DNA of 64,000 bases, from the NCBI GenBank assembly GCA_021777225.1, contig JAJYDQ010000006.1, forward strand, positions 1-64,000. Reading direction: 5' to 3'. This DNA is from Deltaproteobacteria bacterium (lineage in GTDB: Bacteria; Desulfobacterota; Desulfomonilia; Desulfomonilales; Desulfomonilaceae). The notes under the pieces are model-generated. The model was not told where the DNA came from, did not search any database, and saw only the letters and a program-made list of their open reading frames with translations. A program made the translations under genes and the position numbers. How positions within the stretch are numbered: position 1 is the first letter of the stretch; each line of letters begins with the position of its first letter. Below, piece after piece: positions 63,716-64,000 of the stretch.

Positions 63716-64000
63716 CTCAGCCTCCATCAATATGTGCTAGTTATTATATTAAATCATATTGAAGACTTCAAGATAATTTCTATAAATGACATTATGGTAT
63801 GCCGGAATTGCGTCCTCTATATTTTATTTGGATCTAATGCTAACATCCTCAATGATATCTTTTTTGGAATGTATCTCTGGCGGACCAACTGTCCGGAAAT
63901 TAATGAAATGTGTGAAAGCTAAAGTTTCTGGTACGTTAAGTATTAAGGATTGTTGAGAAAGGCTTGAAAGACATGCGCCCCGAGATTGACGATCTAAAAC

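Noticed and set aside
63734-63922. 62-residue plus-strand frame near the window end
   Set aside because: AT-rich, Ile/Asn/Cys-rich translation without a ribosome site or motif.

Overview
This window looks like chromosomal DNA of a Gram-negative anaerobe in the Desulfobacterota (old Deltaproteobacteria), probably a sulfate reducer. The signs are a dissimilatory-type sulfate adenylyltransferase (sat), an LPS export and Kdo synthesis block, the anaerobe-type homocysteine synthesis operon (HcyBio/DUF39, UPF0280, NIL-ferredoxin), many [4Fe-4S] proteins, a multiheme cytochrome c, an oxygen-sensitive-type ThiC and a YqeC-type selenium gene. A family-level name is a guess (Desulfomonile-like or Syntrophobacterales-like). 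I see no rRNA, tRNA, CRISPR array or intact transposon.

Layout. 0-3 kb: proB, obgE and a bcp peroxiredoxin on the minus strand. 3-10 kb, plus strand: an MBL hydrolase, wecB, a LeuB/isocitrate-type dehydrogenase, RNase J, a small exported Cys/Lys-rich protein with its own promoter and terminator, and a sugar aminotransferase. 9.8-14.4 kb, minus strand: a SagB-like double nitroreductase, a ferritin-like protein, and the three-gene homocysteine operon.

15.1-33.5 kb: sixteen consecutive minus-strand genes that read as a hydroxyacid / C2 (glycolate-glyoxylate) oxidation island. Starting from the promoter-proximal end they are an IclR regulator, a glyoxylate carboligase-like ThDP enzyme, an iron-type alcohol dehydrogenase, a MoxR ATPase plus VWA pair, GlcD, GlcE, GlcF, a thiamine-binding protein, a LarA-type racemase, an 11-heme cytochrome c fused to a membrane cytochrome b-like domain, a GcvH-like lipoyl protein, a second CCG-type Fe-S protein, a lipoate ligase, a ferredoxin-nitroreductase and a class V (glyoxylate-type) aminotransferase. 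My reading is that 2-hydroxyacids are oxidised by GlcDEF, and that electrons reach a DsrMK/HdrDE-like membrane module. Glyoxylate would then be condensed by the carboligase or transaminated. The lipoyl protein next to an Hdr-like subunit, with no other glycine cleavage genes in view, is the least explained and most interesting part.

33.9-36.9 kb: a SAM-methyltransferase-like gene, thiC with a recognisable promoter, and ptsN. 37-45.4 kb, minus strand: the classical envelope block hpf, rpoN, lptB, lptA, lptC, a kdsA-kdsC gene fusion, pyrG and purC. lptB appears to lack a normal start codon at its conserved N-terminus. 45.5-54 kb: a tiny Cys-cluster protein, yqeC, a membrane protein with carboxypeptidase-regulatory-like domains, a coiled-coil periplasmic protein, a LysM/M23 lipoprotein, sat (promoter and terminator visible), an alpha-oxoamine synthase with a membrane coiled-coil partner, and a SYLF protein. 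54-64 kb: a stand-alone AICAR transformylase, a TPR protein, a DUF3786-like protein, a probable outer-membrane beta-barrel, an MFS transporter, rtcB with archease, and an N-acetylmuramoyl-L-alanine amidase.

All calls come from reading the sequence and its translations; no database search was run.
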